From Pseudomonas peradeniyensis (GTDB lineage Bacteria; Pseudomonadota; Gammaproteobacteria; Pseudomonadales; Pseudomonadaceae): a stretch of DNA of 64,000 bases. Location of the stretch: positions 558,001 through 622,000 of the forward strand of contig NZ_JABWRJ020000004.1 of assembly GCF_014268935.2 (NCBI RefSeq). Reading direction: 5' to 3'. The position numbers and the translations under genes are program-made. The notes under the pieces are model-generated. The model did not search any database, had not been told where the DNA came from, and saw nothing but the letters and a program-made list of their open reading frames with translations. Positions 14,841 to 22,438 of the stretch are shown here, piece by piece; the stretch's first letter is position 1, and every line of letters starts with the position of its first letter.

Positions 14841-15593
14841 AGCGGCGATCATCCGCGCATGGATATGAACACCATTCGACGCGACAACCTGCGCGCCCTC
14901 TCGGCCCGCTACCCAACTCAGGCTGAGTTCGCAGCGGCGTGCGGGACTGCACCCTCTGTTATCAGCCAGATCGTCTCCCCTAACCCAAAGAGAAATCTCG
15001 GCGACAAGCTAGCCAGGAGGATAGAGGCCGCCGCTGGGCTGCCACATGGCTGGATGGACCAGGTCCAAGGACAGATCGCGAAACGTTCGGTACAGCCGAA
15101 CGCCTCCATTGAGTCGGAAGGCATTCAAGAGTGGGCGGACGATACTCCGCTCGACGACGACGAAATCGAACTGCCTTTTTTGAAGGAAGTCGAGCTGTCC
15201 GCAGGAGGCGGAAAAACAGTGATCGAGGTAAGCGGTACTAGAAAGCTGCGCTTCGGCAAATACACGGTGCGGAACCTTGGGGTCCAGCCAGACCAAGCGG
15301 TATGTGTATCGATTTCCGGCAACTCTATGGAACCGGTCCTTCAGAATGGAGGGACGGTTGCCGTCGATAGAGCTAAAAACAAGGTGTCTGACGTGGTGGA
15401 CGGCAAGATGTACGCCATCAGCCACGCTGGCCACGTTCGGGTTAAACAGCTTTACCGCACAGCTCGCGGCGGCCTTCGCTTGCGCAGCTTCAATCGTGAC
15501 GAGCACCCCGACGAGGAGTACACCGCAGATGAACTAATGGCCGAAGAGATAACCATCATCGGTCGCGTGTTCTGGGGCGCATCCTTCTTCTAG
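14832..15593 (+). CDS. CI-like phage repressor, S24/LexA-type
   Basis: 253 residues from ATG 14832; ATG 14859 (MDMNTIRRDNL) is an alternative. Residues about 10-75 are a helix-turn-helix (YPTQAEFAAACGTAPSVISQIV). The C-terminal half is a peptidase S24 domain with the catalytic Ser in SISGNSMEPVLQNGG and the catalytic Lys in HAGHVRVKQL, so RecA-stimulated self-cleavage and SOS induction are expected. No Ala-Gly cleavage bond is obvious, but SAGGG in VELSAGGGKT is a candidate. It is divergent from the Cro-like gene, with operators on both sides, and ended by a terminator. Confidence 0.9.
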   Translation: MDKSGDHPRMDMNTIRRDNLRALSARYPTQAEFAAACGTAPSVISQIVSPNPKRNLGDKLARRIEAAAGLPHGWMDQVQGQIAKRSVQPNASIESEGIQEWADDTPLDDDEIELPFLKEVELSAGGGKTVIEVSGTRKLRFGKYTVRNLGVQPDQAVCVSISGNSMEPVLQNGGTVAVDRAKNKVSDVVDGKMYAISHAGHVRVKQLYRTARGGLRLRSFNRDEHPDEEYTADELMAEEITIIGRVFWGASFF

Positions 15594-15610
15594 CTTGCCG
15601 GAACCCATCA

Positions 15611-15635
15611 AGCCCGCCGCGTGCGGGCTTTTTTT
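15611..15635 (+). terminator. Terminator of the repressor gene
   Basis: Stem AGCCCGC / GCGGGCT with loop CGCGT and seven T (15629-15635), 18 bases after the repressor stop. Confidence 0.9.
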
Positions 15636-15686
15636 CGCCCTCAAGAAAGCGCCTTGATAAACGACCGATCATCGACAGGAGATAAA

Positions 15687-15731
15687 TTTATCAAATTGAT
15701 ATTGACACCAATTTATCGCACAGATAAATTT
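15687..15731 (+). promoter_or_regulatory. Early rightward promoter (pL-like) with two operators
   Basis: TTGACA (15702-15707), 17 bp, TAAATT (15725-15730). Operators TTTATC-AAATT-GATATT (15687-15703) and TTTATC-GCACA-GATAAA (15712-15728) cover the -35 and -10 boxes; the second has 8-bp perfect arms. It drives the rightward arm up to the integrase. Confidence 0.7.
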
Positions 15732-16148
15732 CACCTCAAGCAGTCACCAACCAGGGGCTGGCCAGGCCCTCACAGGCCGCCGCTCTTTAACAGCCAGCGC
15801 AACAACCAACAGACCGCATTGCCTCTACCGGCGACCGGCGCCAGACAGCCCCGAAAGGCTGCCCACGACAGGGAGAACCCTGTACGGCTGACGAAGGCGA
15901 AATGCCTGAACCGAGCGAATGACCTGGCAAGCAATGCGCCCCGCCTTTCCCCGGCGGCAGTAGGGAGGAAGCGAGCGGCGCCCACCGGTAACCGGCGGCG
16001 CGGTGAGTGACCAGCAAGAACAACTTGAGCCAGCGACCGACGCCAGTAGCGGGTCGCGGCGCACCACGAGATTCACTGATGCCGCTTCGATGAGGCGGCT
16101 CACCAAAGCCACTTGCACCAGGTGGTTTTGGTGGAAAGAGGAACGACC
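15732..16148 (+). other. Long untranslated leader of the rightward early transcript, with boxA
   Basis: About 410 bases without a convincing gene. CGCTCTTTAACA at 15781-15792 matches the boxA antitermination element of lambda nut sites and rRNA operons. Small hairpins follow: GGCG-ACCGG-CGCC (15830-15842) and CAGCC-CCGAAA-GGCTG (15846-15861), the second a possible boxB. The rest contains short inverted repeats (GCCACCGG-type) but nothing assignable. Confidence 0.5.
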
Positions 16149-16715
16149 ATGCGAAAAGGCATCATCTACGGCGTGGGGATCACCGACGAGCGAGTAACAA
16201 ATGGTTGTCCCTTCTACAACCGATGGAAGGGCGTAATCAGAAGGTGTTTCGCTCCAGGCAAGAACGAAGCGGCTCGCTATGCAGGCTGCTCAGTTGACCC
16301 TGAATGGCTGAGATTTAGCGCGTTCAAGCGCTGGATGCAGGACAAGCCTTGGGAAGGGAATCACCTGGACAAGGACATTCTCAGGCCTCAGGAGAAACGC
16401 TACTCGCCTGATACCTGTGTCTTTGTACCGATCTGGATCAACACCCTGCTTAACGACTGCGCTGCCAGTTCAGGTGCTTTTCCGACAGGCGTCTACCTGT
16501 TCCGCAAGCGCTATATAGCTCGTGCACATGATGGTCATGGCAAACGCCTTTTCATCGGCAGCTTTGATTGCCCGCACGAGGCGCACAGGGCCTGGGCGAC
16601 CGCCAAAGCTGGCGTCATCCGGCAAGCGGTCGACCAATACCGCACCACTGACCGATTCGACGAGCGTGTCTGCACTGCCCTGCTGGATAGGGCGGATCGG
16701 CTCGCCGCAACCTGA
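16149..16715 (+). CDS. HNH/AP2-like phage protein, probably degenerate endonuclease
   Basis: 188 residues from ATG 16149, preceded by AGAGGA. The first part follows a phage family related to HNH endonucleases (CPFYNRWKGVIRRCFAPG, YAGCSVDPEWLRFSAFKRWM, LDKDILRPQEKRYSPDTCVFVPIWINTLL). The C-terminal part (GAFPTGVYLFRKRYIARA, LFIGSFDCPHEAHRAWATAKA) is an AP2-type DNA-binding domain. The usual His-Asn-His metal site is not evident, so it may bind DNA without cutting. First gene of the rightward transcript. Such genes are often mobile. Confidence 0.65.
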   Translation: MRKGIIYGVGITDERVTNGCPFYNRWKGVIRRCFAPGKNEAARYAGCSVDPEWLRFSAFKRWMQDKPWEGNHLDKDILRPQEKRYSPDTCVFVPIWINTLLNDCAASSGAFPTGVYLFRKRYIARAHDGHGKRLFIGSFDCPHEAHRAWATAKAGVIRQAVDQYRTTDRFDERVCTALLDRADRLAAT

Positions 16716-16740
16716 AATCAACCGCCCTGGAGGGCAAGAG

Positions 16741-16890
16741 ATGACCGGAGTATCCAAGCAAGGCTGCGTGCGACACGCCCGTTATCAAAACCGGGAGCTG
16801 GTCAGAGCTCGGAAAACCCGCCAGTGGAGCCTGGTCCTTCAATGCCGAATCAGTCGCGACGACTGGATGGCAGAGGCTCGCACCAAGTAG
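16741..16890 (+). CDS. Small hypothetical phage protein
   Basis: 49 residues, MTGVSKQGCVRHARYQNREL..., basic (many Arg and Lys). GGAGG lies seven bases before the ATG, better than for most neighbours, which supports translation. No family is recognised. Confidence 0.45.
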   Translation: MTGVSKQGCVRHARYQNRELVRARKTRQWSLVLQCRISRDDWMAEARTK

Positions 16891-17760
16891 ACAACCAGCG
16901 CCACGTCAGCCTGACGTTAACTGCCCCATCTGTGCCCGCCCATGCGGGACTTCATCACCAGCGCAGAGCGTCCTGCCCCATAAACGGTTCAGGGGAGGCA
17001 GAACAGGGCGTTCTGCGGTGTTGATGAATGCGCAGGCTGATGCGCAGCGTGAACGACCGGGTGGACTCTTGATGAGCAAGATCACATCCGCGTTAGGCGC
17101 GAAAGGAAACAAGTGAACCCTTGTACGCGCTGGAGGGTAGCCGCCAGCAAGCCGGAGATCAGCGCCGGCCATCAACACCGCCCGCAGCCCCGCCGCCGAG
17201 CGGTGAAATCCCAACGCGACTTGATCGTGGGTCACGTGGCGGGGCTGCACCTATCCCTTGACTGCCAGGGAAGACTAGCCCGATGCCCTGCTCCCCATCG
17301 CAGGCTGCATCGGAGCGCGCCTTGAGTACCGCCTACCAGCGCGAGAGCAAAGGTCGACATACGTCATACAGGGCGCGCCCCGATGCATCCCGCATCCCAA
17401 CTGGAGTACCACATGCTCCTTCTCATCCTGATCGGCGCAGCGCTCAGCCACATGAGGCCAGAACCTCATCCTGAAAGCGGCCTGCCAACCGGTCCATTGC
17501 GTTCACACCGCGAGCGCTGGCGATGTACCAGCGGGGCAAGGCCTTTCTGGAGGTCAACGTCCCGCCAAAAATTATCGACTCTGACGCAAGGCCATTGAGC
17601 CTATGGAAGAAAGCCCGGGGAATCCTCGGGCTTTCACGATTCACCCCTTCCCTTCACTCCGACCGCATCAGACAGGTGCCAGCGAGCTTCACGGCTCGGG
17701 TTTGGTCACCTGCGCTGGCATCTGCCTAATGCGGTTGCCCCACCCCATCAGGAGAACGCC
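16891..17760 (+). other. 870-base stretch with no assignable gene
   Basis: No long open frame. Short frames with acceptable ribosome-binding sites start at 17071 (14 codons), 17113 (GTG, 70 codons, after GAAAGGA), 17413 (61 codons) and 17523 (68 codons); they overlap in different frames and none is recognised. A hairpin AAAGCCCG / CGGGCTTT (17610-17634) lacks a proper T-run. This could be a coding region of small peptides, an RNA region or decayed DNA. Confidence 0.4.
17413..17598 (+). CDS. Possible small hydrophobic-headed peptide
   Basis: 61 residues beginning MLLLILIGAALSHMRPEPHPE; GGAG lies six bases before the ATG. The hydrophobic start could be a membrane anchor. The remainder is basic and of low character (TSGARPFWRSTSRQKL), and overlaps another open frame at 17523, so this may not be a gene. 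Confidence 0.25.
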   Translation: MLLLILIGAALSHMRPEPHPESGLPTGPLRSHRERWRCTSGARPFWRSTSRQKLSTLTQGH

Positions 17761-18189
17761 ATGGGCGCACTTCGAGCAGCACAGTTTGAGTACGACAACC
17801 GGATGCCTCCGGCGGTGAGCGACGATGACGCCGACCAGGTGGAGTGGATCGAGAAGCACGCGGCCCAATTGGTCTTGGGCTACCGGGTCAGCTGGGGCTA
17901 CCGCGGCGAACGCGGCGAGATCACCCAGGCCGACTTTGCCCGGGCTGTGCAGGATCACCTGAACAACCGCCAGATCGACGGCCTGGACCAGCAGGACGCC
18001 TTCGGCAAGCTGGTCATGGCGGGCATGGGTACCGGCAGCGCGGGCTTCATCATGGAGCTGTGCACGTACCTGCTTGGCGGTCCGAGGGCTCTCAAGGAGA
18101 TCGCCGCCGACCTGCTGCGCCCGGTAGCGGCCAAGGCCGTCGCCGCCGAGCGCGACAAGGAGCGCGACATTCAGGAGTGTGGGTTTTGA
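17761..18189 (+). CDS. Hypothetical phage protein
   Basis: 142 residues, soluble and acidic to neutral, without a recognised family. Features: an N-terminal region with DDDADQVEWIEKHAAQLVLGYRVSWGY, a Gly-rich middle (KLVMAGMGTGSAGFIMELCTYLLGG) and a helical end (LKEIAADLLRPVAAKAVAAERDKER). AGGAGA precedes the ATG. It opens a tight cluster of small overlapping genes that leads to the recombination genes recT and yqaJ-like. Confidence 0.5.
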   Translation: MGALRAAQFEYDNRMPPAVSDDDADQVEWIEKHAAQLVLGYRVSWGYRGERGEITQADFARAVQDHLNNRQIDGLDQQDAFGKLVMAGMGTGSAGFIMELCTYLLGGPRALKEIAADLLRPVAAKAVAAERDKERDIQECGF

Positions 18190-18374
18190 GCCCGCATGTG
18201 CGAATTGGCGAGGCCATCGACCGGCTGGCTGCGCACTGCACCGCCGAGACCGACCGAGAAACTGAATCGCTGATCGTTGCCCACTTCACTGCCGGCGACA
18301 TCGACGCCGACGAGCTCAAGCACTACTGCGAACGTGTCCGCCGCATCGCCGAGCGGCGCAAGGAGGCTGCATGA
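18186..18374 (+). CDS. Small hypothetical phage protein (TTG start)
   Basis: 62 residues. The start is taken as TTG 18186, overlapping the upstream TGA as TTGA, with AGGAG about eight bases before it; GTG 18198 is possible. Helical and acidic (IGEAIDRLAAHCTAETDRETESLIVAHF, DIDADELKHYCERVRRIAERRKEAA). No function is recognised. Confidence 0.45.
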   Translation: MSPHVRIGEAIDRLAAHCTAETDRETESLIVAHFTAGDIDADELKHYCERVRRIAERRKEAA

Positions 18375-18586
18375 CTACGCCAATCGTCCCATCGATCATC
18401 GACGACCAGGTGGCCGAGGTTTCCCAGGCCGTGCCAGACGACCGCATCCTGATGGTGTTCAAGGGCCTGACCATGGAGGACGCCATGAACCAGGCGCGCC
18501 TGGCTCACATCGAGAACCCGGCCGCCTGGTCGGGCCGGGCCTACCTCTGCGGCATGTGCACGCTGGCCTACGAGGTGCGGACATGA
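18371..18586 (+). CDS. Small hypothetical phage protein
   Basis: 71 residues, coupled to both neighbours by ATGA overlaps. It contains RILMVFKGLTMEDAMNQARLAHIENPAAW and a Cys pair (YLCGMCTLAYEV). No family recognised. Confidence 0.5.
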   Translation: MTTPIVPSIIDDQVAEVSQAVPDDRILMVFKGLTMEDAMNQARLAHIENPAAWSGRAYLCGMCTLAYEVRT

Positions 18587-18909
18587 GCTATTCACGCACC
18601 GACTACTACGCAGAGGGTTTGGCGGAAGCATTCGAAGAGCACGGCGTTACCGCAACCCCTGAACAGATTCGAGCAATTGCAGGTGACGTTGTTGGCTGGG
18701 CCGAGTGCATCGGTATGGCCTTCCATGTTCCGGCTGGCGACCCGCGCGACAGTGAGCTTGCCGAACTTCGCAAACAACTTGAGCGAGAGCGCAACAAGGT
18801 TGCTTGTGGAGTCTGCAAAGGCTCCGGTCTTTTGCGCTTCCAAGGGCCGTACCACGGCTCAACCTCGACCTGCCACAAATGCAATGGCGCAGGCAGGCAC
18901 GAGCCATGA
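18583..18909 (+). CDS. Phage protein with DnaJ-type zinc-finger motif
   Basis: 108 residues. The N-terminal half is helical (DYYAEGLAEAFEEHGVTATPEQIRAIAGDVVGW) and a coiled coil follows (DSELAELRKQLERERNK). The C-terminus has two CxxCxGxG motifs (CGVCKGSG and CHKCNGAG), the zinc-binding arrangement of DnaJ-type fingers. Such proteins are frequent in Pseudomonas phages; no function is known to me. ATGA overlaps on both sides. Confidence 0.55.
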   Translation: MSYSRTDYYAEGLAEAFEEHGVTATPEQIRAIAGDVVGWAECIGMAFHVPAGDPRDSELAELRKQLERERNKVACGVCKGSGLLRFQGPYHGSTSTCHKCNGAGRHEP

Positions 18910-19022
18910 CCAGCTACCAGAGAGCCAAGCGCCTCTACATCTTGCGGGGTTCCATCTCCATGCTCTTCGCCTGCACCTTCTTCATGCTCGCCAGCGCTCT
19001 GGCCGGCAGCATCACTTCCTGA
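18906..19022 (+). CDS. Single-span membrane microprotein
   Basis: 38 residues: a basic head (MTSYQRAKRLYILRGS) and one hydrophobic span (ISMLFACTFFMLASALAG). The start overlaps the upstream stop as ATGA. A small inner-membrane protein of unknown role. Confidence 0.45.
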   Translation: MTSYQRAKRLYILRGSISMLFACTFFMLASALAGSITS

Positions 19023-19049
19023 TTCACGTAGCCGAGCACGGCGGAACCC

Positions 19050-19589
19050 ATGATTGATCAACAGTATCTATCCGCTCGCCTTTCTTACTGCGCAAATACC
19101 GGATCCTTCACCTGGCTACCTCGCCCGCTTTGCGACTTTGTGTCTGAGGAGCGCATGAAGGCCTGGAACACCAGATATGCCGGCTCGCGAGCGGGAAAGG
19201 TGAACAGCAACGGATATCTGCTCATCCAGATCAACGGAAAGAGCTACAGGGCCCATCGCTTGGCCTGGCTTGCGTCACACGGCAAGTGGCCGACTCAGCA
19301 TATCGATCACATCAACGGCAACAAGTTGGACAACCGAATCACCAATCTCCGAGATGTCAGCAGTCTCGAGAACAATCGGAACATGCCCCTTTTGGCCAGC
19401 AATAAGAGTGGCCGTGTAGGGGTTAGCTGGTACTCAGCCAGGTCAGAGTGGGTGGCGCACATAAAAGTCGAGGGCCGGCAAAAGATCCTTGGCCGCTTCA
19501 AGTCAAAAGCGCTCGCCATTGCCGCGAGGGAATCCGCAGAGCGTGAGCTTGGATTCCATCCCAACCATGGCCGCATGCCCGCTGCTTGA
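19050..19589 (+). CDS. HNH endonuclease with AP2 domain
   Basis: 179 residues. The HNH core is RAHRLAWLASHGKWPTQHIDH followed by INGNKLDNRITNLRDVSSLEN, with the His and Asn residues in place. The C-terminal part is an AP2-type domain (KSGRVGVSWYSARSEWVAHIKV, ILGRFKSKALAIAARESAERELG). It resembles free-standing homing endonucleases that insert between phage genes. It is not coupled to its neighbours (27 and 34 base gaps, weak ribosome-binding site), which fits an inserted gene. Confidence 0.8.
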   Translation: MIDQQYLSARLSYCANTGSFTWLPRPLCDFVSEERMKAWNTRYAGSRAGKVNSNGYLLIQINGKSYRAHRLAWLASHGKWPTQHIDHINGNKLDNRITNLRDVSSLENNRNMPLLASNKSGRVGVSWYSARSEWVAHIKVEGRQKILGRFKSKALAIAARESAERELGFHPNHGRMPAA

Positions 19590-19623
19590 TCTGGCATTTC
19601 CCCAACATCAACCGGAGGCGATC

Positions 19624-20550
19624 ATGAGCAACGCCGTTGCCACAATCTCCCAGGACATTTACAGCACCCGCGACTCCTTCGCCTCGGTGCTGACCGACCG
19701 CTCGCTCAACTTCGAGCGCGAGGCCGAATTCGCGATCCAGACCATCACCGCCAACGACTACTCTATGAAGCTGGCCGTGCAGAATCGGCAGTCGGTGGTC
19801 AACGCGGTGACCAACATCGCCGCCATCGGCATCAGCCTCAACCCGGCCAAGAAGCAGGCATACCTGGTGCCACGGGACGGCAAGATCTGCCTCGACATCA
19901 GCTACATCGGCCTCATGGACTTGGCCATGAACACCGGTGCCATACGCTGGGCCCAGTCTGAGCTGGTCTACACGAGCGACAACTTCGCGCTCAACGGATT
20001 CGACAAGCCGCCAACCCACTCCTACAACCCGTTCTCCAAGGATCGCGGAGAGGTGATCGGCGTGTACGTGGTGGTCAAGACTGCCGACGGCGACTACCTG
20101 ACCGAGACCATGAGCGTGGACGAGGTCAACGCCATCCGTGACCGGTCCAGCGCCTGGAAGGCCTGGATCTCGAAGCAGAAATCCTGCCCATGGGTCACCG
20201 ACTGGGGCGAGATGGCCAAGAAAACCTGCGTGAAACGGGCCTACAAATACTGGCCGAAGACCGAGCGCCTGGAAGAGGCCATCCACTACCTCAACACCGA
20301 TGGCAACGAAGGTCTGTCGCCAATCAACGGCAAGCCACAGGCTGATGCTGACTTGGCTCGGCGCTGGATCGACCAGACCGTGTCGTGCCAGTCGGTCGAC
20401 GCGCTGCAGCAGATCTGGCAGGCCGGCCTGGCAGACATCAAAGCCGCCAGGGACATGGCCGCATACAGCCAGTTCAAGGCGCAGGTGGAGAAACGCCGCG
20501 CAGAACTGCTTGAGCTCGAACCCGTAACTCTGGAGGGCGAACCGCAATGA
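19624..20550 (+). CDS. recT: RecT family single-strand annealing protein
   Basis: 308 residues. Core RecT segments are clear: FEREAEFAIQTITANDYSMKLA, VVNAVTNIAAIGISLNPAKKQAYLVPRDG, CLDISYIGLMDLAMNTGAIRWAQ, and WGEMAKKTCVKRAYKYWPKTERLEEAI. It anneals complementary single strands produced by the exonuclease encoded next. The ATG at 19624 was chosen because the homology begins there; the frame is open further upstream but that overlaps the HNH gene. The stop overlaps the exonuclease start (ATGA). Confidence 0.9.
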   Translation: MSNAVATISQDIYSTRDSFASVLTDRSLNFEREAEFAIQTITANDYSMKLAVQNRQSVVNAVTNIAAIGISLNPAKKQAYLVPRDGKICLDISYIGLMDLAMNTGAIRWAQSELVYTSDNFALNGFDKPPTHSYNPFSKDRGEVIGVYVVVKTADGDYLTETMSVDEVNAIRDRSSAWKAWISKQKSCPWVTDWGEMAKKTCVKRAYKYWPKTERLEEAIHYLNTDGNEGLSPINGKPQADADLARRWIDQTVSCQSVDALQQIWQAGLADIKAARDMAAYSQFKAQVEKRRAELLELEPVTLEGEPQ

Positions 20551-21314
20551 TCCTGATCGAATGCGAACAAGGCAGCGCCGAGTGGCACCGGGCGCGCGCC
20601 GGCTGCATCACCGCCAGCATGTTCGGTATCGCCCGGTCGCGCACCGGCGGCCTGGACGAGAAGCAGCAGGCCTATGTGACTGCCATTCTTGGCGGTGCAA
20701 GCGAAGGAGAGGCCCGCGCTGTGGCCGGTTACAAAACATCGCCCCGCGCCGAATCGATCCAGCTTGCCCTGCAAGGCAAGCCGGTCGGCCAGCCAACCGA
20801 AGCTGCCCTGAACTACGCCTTCAACCTGGCCGTTGAGCGGATCGCCGGCGAGGCGTTGGATAGCGGTTTCGAGACCTGGCAGATGAAACGCGGTCACGAG
20901 CTTGAGCCTATGGCCCGGATGGAGCACGAGATGCAGACGGGCCTGCTCGTTCAGCGAGCCGGCTTCGTGACCACCGACGACGGAGCATTCGGCGCCAGTG
21001 CCGACGGCCTGATCGGCGAAGACGGAGGCAGCGAGTACAAGTGCTTCATCGCCCCCGACAAGCTCCGAGCCTTCCACATCGACAACGACGCCAGCGGGAT
21101 CATGGACCAGGTCCAGGGCTGCATGTGGATCACGGGTCGTAAGTTCTGGCATGTCGGCATGTACTGCCCTGCCCTGGAGGCAGTTGGCCGTCAGCTCTGG
21201 TGGGCTGAATTCAAGCGCGACGACAACTACATCGAGCAACTTGAAGCCGATCTCTGGCAGTTCAAGCTGCTGGTGGACGACTTCGAGGCGAAGCTGAGGA
21301 GCAAGGCAGCATGA
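20547..21314 (+). CDS. YqaJ/lambda-exonuclease-type recombinase nuclease
   Basis: 255 residues. The N-terminus (IECEQGSAEWHRARAGCITASMFGIARSRTG) is the typical YqaJ start. The nuclease core is GHELEPMARMEHEM, GASADGLIGEDGGSEYKC (Asp and Glu-x-Lys metal site) and HIDNDASGIMDQVQGCMWITG. It degrades one strand of double-stranded DNA ends so that RecT can act. The start overlaps the recT stop. Together the pair is the phage Red-like system. Confidence 0.9.
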   Translation: MILIECEQGSAEWHRARAGCITASMFGIARSRTGGLDEKQQAYVTAILGGASEGEARAVAGYKTSPRAESIQLALQGKPVGQPTEAALNYAFNLAVERIAGEALDSGFETWQMKRGHELEPMARMEHEMQTGLLVQRAGFVTTDDGAFGASADGLIGEDGGSEYKCFIAPDKLRAFHIDNDASGIMDQVQGCMWITGRKFWHVGMYCPALEAVGRQLWWAEFKRDDNYIEQLEADLWQFKLLVDDFEAKLRSKAA

Positions 21315-21823
21315 ACCCATCAATCGACCTGGAGGCCGCAAAAGCGGCCTTCTTCTCGTCTGGCGGCCGGATCGTTGAGCTCGAAGGCTTCCAGTACGTC
21401 CCCTTCCGCCAGCGCCATCACCCCGAGCCGAAGCCGAAGCAGGCCAGGCCAGCCAAGCAAGAGCCCGGCGGCGAGCGCAAGATCCGCGCCAAAGAGCGTG
21501 CAGCTCAGATCGAAGAACTCGCCAAGACCATGAGCTGTGGCGAGGTGGCCAAGCTCCTGGGCGAAACCAAGACCGCGCTGTGGGGCGTAGCGGCGCGTAG
21601 TGGGTTCAGGTTCTTCAGTCCGCCTAAGCCGCCCCGGCCGGAGAAGGTAAAGGCCGAGCCAAGTCCAGAGGACCGCGAGCTGGCCGACAAGATCATTGCT
21701 CTGCGTGATGCCGGCAGGTCCAGATGCAGGACTACGGTTGAGCTGGGCATCGGCAACTGCCGGTTGGTGCGGATTATCGTGGTGTTCGATATCGACTTCC
21801 CAGTTCAACAGCGCCAGAGGTAG
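21311..21823 (+). CDS. Putative helix-turn-helix phage protein
   Basis: 170 residues, overlapping the exonuclease stop. The central part has RAAQIEELAKTMSCGEVAKLLGETKTALWGVAARSGFRF, a helix-turn-helix-like stretch, surrounded by Pro- and Lys-rich linkers (HHPEPKPKQARPAKQEPG). A second repeat-like segment follows (DRELADKIIALRDAGRSRCRTTVELGIGNCRLVRIIV). DNA binding is likely; the target is unknown. Confidence 0.5.
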   Translation: MNPSIDLEAAKAAFFSSGGRIVELEGFQYVPFRQRHHPEPKPKQARPAKQEPGGERKIRAKERAAQIEELAKTMSCGEVAKLLGETKTALWGVAARSGFRFFSPPKPPRPEKVKAEPSPEDRELADKIIALRDAGRSRCRTTVELGIGNCRLVRIIVVFDIDFPVQQRQR

Positions 21824-21826
21824 GCC

Positions 21827-21991
21827 ATGATCGCAACCATGTCCCAGCCCGTTCCAGCCGTGAAGTACGCGGCGGCCATGGCCAAATCGACTGGCCAGCC
21901 TTGGGGTGTATATCGGGGAAGCAAGCACCTGCTGGTCGTCATGCCCTCTGGATCGACGAAGAAATCGCCAATTGAGGTGTGCCACCCATGA
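21827..21991 (+). CDS. Small hypothetical phage protein
   Basis: 54 residues, MIATMSQPVPAVKYAAAMAKS..., with GQPWGVYRGSKHLLVVMPSG, which suggests a short beta hairpin. Its stop TGA lies in an ATGA with another ATG (21988) that opens a 61-codon frame overlapping the next gene. No family recognised. Confidence 0.45.
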   Translation: MIATMSQPVPAVKYAAAMAKSTGQPWGVYRGSKHLLVVMPSGSTKKSPIEVCHP

Positions 21992-22072
21992 GGCGCATCA
22001 ACAACCTGGTCCGCCAGCGCCGGCGGCAAGAACAGTTTCACCTGCCGCCCAGCGGCCTACTGGAGCACAGAC

Positions 22073-22438
22073 ATGCAAAAAGCACCTTCTGGAGTGGTAA
22101 CCCTGCCGGCCTGGCTGAATCGCCCGGTCAAGAAGCTGTACAACACCCGCAGCGGCGGCCAGTACCGGCCTGACGAGGTTGCTCTTGCCTTTGCGCTGAG
22201 CCTGCGGGAGCACGACAGCGCCGATCACCTGCGCAGGCTGGCCCGGCGCCTGGTCGACAAGGTCTGCCTCGAGCACCAGCCGAACATGAAGCGCCTGGCC
22301 CGCGAGCCCGACGACGCCAAAGTGTTCGACGCCGCGCTCAAGATCATTAACCGGGTGTGCGATCTGCTGGAGTACGGACCGGGCACCCGCTTTGTGCGCA
22401 ATGGAGGCGATGATGGCTCTGACGCAGCAGCAGCGTGA
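22073..22438 (+). CDS. Hypothetical phage protein
   Basis: 121 residues, mostly helical: VVTLPAWLNRPVKKLYNTRSGGQYRPDEVALAF, then DHLRRLARRLVDKVCLEHQP and KVFDAALKIINRVCDLLEYGPGTRF. GGAG precedes the ATG. Overlaps the next gene by 26 bases. Function not recognised. Confidence 0.5.
   Translation: MQKAPSGVVTLPAWLNRPVKKLYNTRSGGQYRPDEVALAFALSLREHDSADHLRRLARRLVDKVCLEHQPNMKRLAREPDDAKVFDAALKIINRVCDLLEYGPGTRFVRNGGDDGSDAAAA

Noticed and set aside
15621..16010. 129-codon plus-strand open frame after the repressor
   Set aside because: It runs through the repressor terminator, the pL operators and promoter and the boxA, has no ribosome-binding site, and its sequence has no protein-like character.
17283..17474. 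63-codon frame in the low-coding region
   Set aside because: Serine/proline/arginine-rich with no convincing ribosome-binding site and overlapping two other short frames.
17610..17636. Rho-independent terminator at the hairpin AAAGCCCG / CGGGCTTT
   Set aside because: The stem is good but it is followed by CACGATTC rather than a T-run, and the operon continues downstream.
21988..22173. 61-codon frame starting in ATGA after the 54-residue gene
   Set aside because: It overlaps the better supported gene at 22073 by 100 bases in another frame and has only Arg/Gln-rich sequence; may at most be a coupling peptide.
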